From a virus: a stretch of DNA of 21,486 bases. A program made the translations under genes and the position numbers. Shown one piece after another: positions 17,897-21,486 of the stretch. The notes under the pieces are model-generated. The model worked only from the letters and a program-made list of their open reading frames with translations. It made no database searches and was not told where the DNA came from. The stretch covers positions 1 through 21,486 of IMG/VR virus record IMGVR_UViG_3300024265_000223, one strand, 5' to 3'. Each line of letters begins with the position of its first letter. Position 1 is the first letter of the stretch.

Positions 17897-19804
17897 ATGT
17901 CTGATAATAACAATATAGATATCGCCGGAGCCGAATCTCTTGGATCCGACATCAATAAACAAAAGGATGATGGCACCCTTGAAACCAAAGAGGGTATTGT
18001 ATCTGAAAAACTGCCTGAACTTAAGCTTACAATGAGCGATGAGAAGATTGTTGAACTCACAGATGCGTGGGAGAAATTATGGAAAGAATCACCTGAGAGA
18101 TCTAAGTGGGAAAAAGAGATTGAAGAGAATGAGAAGTATTGGTTAGGTGATCAGTTTGATTTACCAAAAATCGACAGTCATTCACGGCGAGGTAAAGGGT
18201 CAGTAGACAATATGATATTTGAATCGTTGGAAACCTATCTACCGCAAGTTACACGCCGTAATCCTGAACCAATGATAAAGCTTGAATCTGGTGAAGATGA
18301 TAACGAAGAGAATCAGAAATATGTAACCAAGGTAAAGATAAGGCTTGGAGAGCTTGCCGATTTAAACAAAATCAGATTGAAATTAAAGCGTGTATCTCGA
18401 CATTGGGCTCTATACCAGTTAGGCGCTGTGAAACTAGGGTGGGATTTAGATCGCGATATCCCGGTGTCTAGAGTTATAAGGCCAAAGAGGATAATACTCG
18501 ATCCTAAAGCAACGATTGATGAGGATGGGTACGGTGGTAATCGAATAGGAGAACATCGCAAACTTTCTAAAGATATAATCCTTGCAATTATAGGTGATGA
18601 CGCATCTAAAGAAGCTAAAGCTGAACTTGAAAAATTAGCTGACAAGCAAGAGGGAGGCACTGAAATCCAGTTTATTGAATGGTGGACTTCAGAGTTCATG
18701 TGCTGGAAGCTCAATAAGGTAATTTTACTTAAAAAGAAGAATCCCCATTGGAATTATGATAGTAAGATGCCAGGCGAAACAACCACTGACGAATTTGGTG
18801 CTGAAACAGTTGGCGAACCAACCGAAGTCAAAGGGATTAACCATTTCACAGTGCCAAAAATGCCGTACGAATTTCTATCTGTCTATAATCTAGGTGAACA
18901 GCCAATGGATAAAACAGGGTTGATTCATCAAAACCTTTCGAACCAAGATAGAATTAACAAGCGATTTAAGCAAATTGACAAAAACGCAGACAGGATGAAT
19001 GGCGGTGCCGTTATTTCACTTGAGCGTTCTGGGTTGACTCAAGGTCAAGCCAAAGCTGTAAACGATGCGATAAGGAAGGGTGGTTCGGTTGTAATACCTG
19101 CTGGAGCACCACAGGATGCGATATACTTTCCGGACATCAAAGGTTTGCCCAATGATGTATATAACGATCTATTAGATACCCGTGAGAGGCTTAGAGATAT
19201 ATTCGGAACTAGAGGATCTAGCCCAGCCGGACTTGAAAAAGAAAAGACTGTGCGTGGTAAAATAATAAATAGAACTCTTGATACAGATCGAATCGGTGGT
19301 GGTGTAAGTGAATATCTCGAACAATTAGCTGATGATATATATAACTGGTATGTGCAACTTTTATATGTGTATGATGATGACTTCCAATTTATAGGGGATG
19401 TAACACCTCCAAAGGTAAACATTTCGGTAATTGAAGGATCATTACTACCAAAGGACAGCACTACCATCGCAAATCAAGCCATAGAGCTTGCAGGTGTGAA
19501 TAAAATGTCAACGATTGATATGTATAAGAGACTTGAATACCCGAATCCCGAAGAGATGGCTGCAAATAACTGGCTTGAGATAAATGCACCTCATATACTC
19601 TTCAAAGACAATCCATTGGTTCAGGAGGCAATACAGCTACTCGCACAGAATGCCCAGAATGAAGCACAAATAGAGGAACAGAAAGAAGAGAGTGCCCACC
19701 AACGAGATTTAGAAACAGAAGATAAGAAAGCAGAAAACAAAGCGAAAGAGAAGAAAGAGGGTGGGTCGATGCTTAAAAAAGCACCAGTAAAACCAAAAAC
19801 GTAA
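17897..19804 (+). CDS. Portal protein
   Basis: At 635 residues, between terminase and scaffold genes, it has the expected size and place of the dodecameric portal. Supporting features are D-N-M-I-F-E-S-L-E-T-Y-L-P after a disordered acidic start, W-A-L-Y-Q-L-G-A-V-K-L-G-W in the wing region, a long helix Q-D-R-I-N-K-R-F-K-Q-I-D-K-N-A-D-R-M typical of the P22-like portal stem, and G-S-V-V-I-P-A-G later. The C-terminal 70 residues are a Glu/Lys/Gln-rich coil. It forms the channel on which the terminase docks. The leader is A-rich without Shine-Dalgarno. Confidence 0.85.
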   Translation: MSDNNNIDIAGAESLGSDINKQKDDGTLETKEGIVSEKLPELKLTMSDEKIVELTDAWEKLWKESPERSKWEKEIEENEKYWLGDQFDLPKIDSHSRRGKGSVDNMIFESLETYLPQVTRRNPEPMIKLESGEDDNEENQKYVTKVKIRLGELADLNKIRLKLKRVSRHWALYQLGAVKLGWDLDRDIPVSRVIRPKRIILDPKATIDEDGYGGNRIGEHRKLSKDIILAIIGDDASKEAKAELEKLADKQEGGTEIQFIEWWTSEFMCWKLNKVILLKKKNPHWNYDSKMPGETTTDEFGAETVGEPTEVKGINHFTVPKMPYEFLSVYNLGEQPMDKTGLIHQNLSNQDRINKRFKQIDKNADRMNGGAVISLERSGLTQGQAKAVNDAIRKGGSVVIPAGAPQDAIYFPDIKGLPNDVYNDLLDTRERLRDIFGTRGSSPAGLEKEKTVRGKIINRTLDTDRIGGGVSEYLEQLADDIYNWYVQLLYVYDDDFQFIGDVTPPKVNISVIEGSLLPKDSTTIANQAIELAGVNKMSTIDMYKRLEYPNPEEMAANNWLEINAPHILFKDNPLVQEAIQLLAQNAQNEAQIEEQKEESAHQRDLETEDKKAENKAKEKKEGGSMLKKAPVKPKT

Positions 19805-19805
19805 T

Positions 19806-20075
19806 ATGGCATTTAGAAAAATAAAACCTAAATCGAGTAATGAGTTAGGTATAGGTCCATCGTCTGAGAACAAAAAGATCTTCCCTCATCTCCGAATTGA
19901 ATTGGTACATCTTCCCGAAGCAAAGAAATGGGATATTGGCAAAGAACATACAATAACACTGAAATTGAAACAGACAGGTATATCTATTAGTAGATTTCAG
20001 AATGATGCAGAATTTGATATTATAGCCATTGATCCGCAAGGACCGGCTGTAGAGACTAAAGACAGTGAAAAATAG
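19806..20075 (+). CDS. Conserved small head-module protein (89 aa)
   Basis: A basic start, then L-R-I-E-L-V-H-L-P-E-A, H-T-I-T-L-K-L-K-Q-T-G and E-F-D-I-I-A-I-D-P give a beta-rich core. It starts one base after the portal stop, and its position between portal and scaffold suggests a minor head component or assembly factor. I do not recognise a named family. Confidence 0.7.
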   Translation: MAFRKIKPKSSNELGIGPSSENKKIFPHLRIELVHLPEAKKWDIGKEHTITLKLKQTGISISRFQNDAEFDIIAIDPQGPAVETKDSEK

Positions 20076-20083
20076 TTTAAGGG

Positions 20084-20103
20084 TCTCCTCGTTTCCCAAG
20101 ACC
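20084..20103 (+). other. Weak hairpin between the head genes
   Basis: GGTCT and AGACC around 20082-20086/20099-20103 can pair over a 12-base loop, seven bases after the stop codon of the upstream gene. No T-run follows. A minor mRNA-stability hairpin at most. Confidence 0.3.
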
Positions 20104-20152
20104 TACCAAAAATAAAGGGCACGCTAGTCAATAAACATTTAACAATAATATT

Positions 20153-21007
20153 ATGTCAGATCAAAATTCGATGCAGTTCAAAACGGAAGGGCAACCGGCC
20201 TTTCCAGTGGCGAACGGAGGAGATGATACTCCTTCCGACTCATCACCGGTAGAAGAAGAGGGTACTGAAGAAGAAAGTACCGAAGAAGAAACAAACGACA
20301 CCGACGCGGCTTCCTCGTCTGAGGAGTCTAAAGAGGAATCAGACGCAGATAAAGATGGCGGTGCGGGAAAGAAAGACGACGAGAGTGGGCTTAATAACCC
20401 AACAGTCAAAAGGTGGCAGGAGCGTGAAGAAGATTGGAAAAAGCGCTTCAACGATCAGGAGACACGCCACACTAACGACATGAAGGCATTGCGAGAGGAG
20501 ATTAGTAAAGGTAAAGAAACTCCAGCTCCTAGTAGTGATGCACCAACAGAGGTCCCTGCTTGGTTCGGAGGCGATGAGGCACAATGGGCTTCATTCCAGA
20601 AGTATAACGGTGAGCTCATGGCCAAAGCCGAAGAAAACATCAGAAAGACATTCGAAAAGGCTCAGGATGAAGATCAGAAGAAAGTCGATGAAGCGACAAC
20701 ATACCTTAACGAACAAGTATCTTCAATACAGGATGATAAGACTCTAAATCCTAAAGGAGTCAAAGTAGATCGAAACAAACTCTTGAAGTTTGTTCTCGAG
20801 AACGATTTAGTAGATTCTAAAGGCCGTTGGAACTATAAAGCTGGGTGGCAAATGATGAATGCCGCCGCTACAAGTGCCAAACCGAAAGATAAAAAGGATC
20901 TAAAGAAGCTTGCTGACGCGACAACCGCAAAAGGTGATGTCGAGGAAAAGTCAGATGAAGCTACCAGTAGTAAGGATTTCGACGATCCAGCTAAAAGACC
21001 TTGGTAG
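20153..21007 (+). CDS. Capsid scaffolding protein
   Basis: The 284-residue protein sits directly upstream of the major capsid gene and has scaffold character. The N-terminal third is Glu/Ser-rich and disordered. A long charged helical centre follows (W-Q-E-R-E-E-D-W-K-K-R-F and on to K-A-Q-D-E-D-Q-K-K-V-D). The end is Lys-rich with a compact patch that would contact capsid subunits. It would direct assembly of the procapsid and leave before DNA packaging. The assignment rests on position and composition; no enzymatic motif is seen. Confidence 0.75.
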   Translation: MSDQNSMQFKTEGQPAFPVANGGDDTPSDSSPVEEEGTEEESTEEETNDTDAASSSEESKEESDADKDGGAGKKDDESGLNNPTVKRWQEREEDWKKRFNDQETRHTNDMKALREEISKGKETPAPSSDAPTEVPAWFGGDEAQWASFQKYNGELMAKAEENIRKTFEKAQDEDQKKVDEATTYLNEQVSSIQDDKTLNPKGVKVDRNKLLKFVLENDLVDSKGRWNYKAGWQMMNAAATSAKPKDKKDLKKLADATTAKGDVEEKSDEATSSKDFDDPAKRPW

Positions 21008-21037
21008 CAAAAATAATATTAATTCATCACTTAAATT

Positions 21038-21486
21038 ATGGCCGAACTATACGGACAAAGGATTCAAACTACAGTGCAAACTAAGTATTTGCCATTCGTA
21101 GTTGACACAGTCCTTAACTCAAATGTGCTATTTCAGCGCATTGTTCGAGCAGGTAAAAAGTGGAGTGGACGAACTCTTAGATCACCTGTAAAGGTATCAA
21201 AGAACACCACAGGGCAATCGTTCCGTGGGTTTGACACATTCTCCACTGCTGCGACGGACAATCGCCAGTATCTAGAGTTCACACCATCCTTCTACCAGAT
21301 TACGGTTGCATTGCCTGGTGACGAACTTTCAGTTGCCGATACAGAAAGTAAGGTACTTGACCTTATGAAACTTACAATCCAGTCAGACACAGAAGATATG
21401 GCTGATGATCTTGGTACTATCTTCTATGCCGATGGGACTGGTAATAGCTCAAAGGACCCATTGGGTCTTGCGGCATTGGTTGACGA
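21038..21486 (+). CDS. Major capsid protein, N-terminal part
   Basis: The frame opens at the ATG at 21038 and runs off the right edge after 149 codons. The part seen has the start of a major capsid protein: T-K-Y-L-P-F-V-V-D-T-V-L-N-S-N-V, S-G-R-T-L-R-S-P-V-K-V, F-D-T-F-S-T-A, F-Y-Q-I-T-V-A-L-P-G-D-E-L and D-D-L-G-T-I-F-Y-A-D-G-T-G. This resembles HK97-fold capsid proteins that follow a scaffold gene. It should be the main client of the scaffold and perhaps of the phage GroEL/GroES. The leader is A-rich without Shine-Dalgarno. Confidence 0.85.
   Translation, partial: MAELYGQRIQTTVQTKYLPFVVDTVLNSNVLFQRIVRAGKKWSGRTLRSPVKVSKNTTGQSFRGFDTFSTAATDNRQYLEFTPSFYQITVALPGDELSVADTESKVLDLMKLTIQSDTEDMADDLGTIFYADGTGNSSKDPLGLAALVD

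Noticed and set aside
20339-20640. Antisense Ser/Cys-rich frames opposite the scaffold gene
   Set aside because: They are mirror images of the acidic, Glu/Ser-rich coding strand and have no start signals or family motifs.
1-21486. CRISPR array, insertion sequence or integrase
   Set aside because: No regularly spaced direct repeats, no transposase or recombinase motif and no terminal repeats were seen.

Overview
The window looks like part of a double-stranded DNA tailed bacteriophage (Caudoviricetes). All genes lie on the + strand. They are short, tightly packed and often overlap by 1-40 bases, and the base composition is moderately AT-rich. The right end carries a canonical head-morphogenesis module: small terminase, large terminase, portal, a small conserved protein, scaffold, and the start of the major capsid protein. 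The left end begins inside a CHAP-type lysin. TAA, TAG and TGA all behave as stops, including several ATGA stop/start overlaps, so the standard bacterial code fits. The host cannot be named from sequence alone. Group I chaperonin genes and sigma70-like promoters point to bacteria. Frequent A-rich leaders without a Shine-Dalgarno, two nearly leaderless promoters and a KhpA-type KH protein would suit a Patescibacteria/CPR-like host, but that is inference.

Layout: 1-294 end of a CHAP lysin, then a terminator. 384-620 a strong promoter and a structured RNA of about 200 nt with a tRNA-Leu-like 5' part. 654-5474 early/replication block: RecA-like ATPase of the AAA_24/Sak4 type, PD-(D/E)XK nuclease, small proteins, a winged-helix replication protein on its own near-leaderless promoter, and a cytosine-C5 methyltransferase-like protein. 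5493-5723 a self-contained unit for a tiny KGG-like basic protein. 5752-9447 small proteins, GroES, two small genes, GroEL and a KH RNA-binding protein. 9455-10570 ParB-domain/DNA methyltransferase fusion. 10582-10724 a multi-hairpin RNA. 10732-14741 accessory block of small membrane and zinc-ribbon proteins, an Acb2-like anti-CBASS protein and an HNH protein. 14741-15123 an RNA block: a second copy of the multi-hairpin RNA, tRNA-His, an inverted repeat and a tRNA-Thr-like gene. 15128-21486 packaging and head genes, interrupted at 17605-17880 by a tRNA-like gene with an oversized anticodon arm and a candidate promoter-hairpins-terminator small RNA.

The most unusual content is RNA. Two elements 4 kb apart (10582-10724 and 14785-14887) share a long closing helix with compensatory base changes and a conserved internal hairpin, so they look like two copies of one structured RNA family that I do not recognise. 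Two further tRNA-like elements (422-620 and 17637-17723) have tRNA hallmarks but insertions where the anticodon arm or T-loop should be. On the protein side, the phage carries a whole GroES/GroEL pair with ATPase residues intact, a KhpA-like RNA chaperone, two DNA methyltransferases and an Acb2-like nucleotide sponge. This suggests substantial investment in protein folding, RNA handling and defence evasion.
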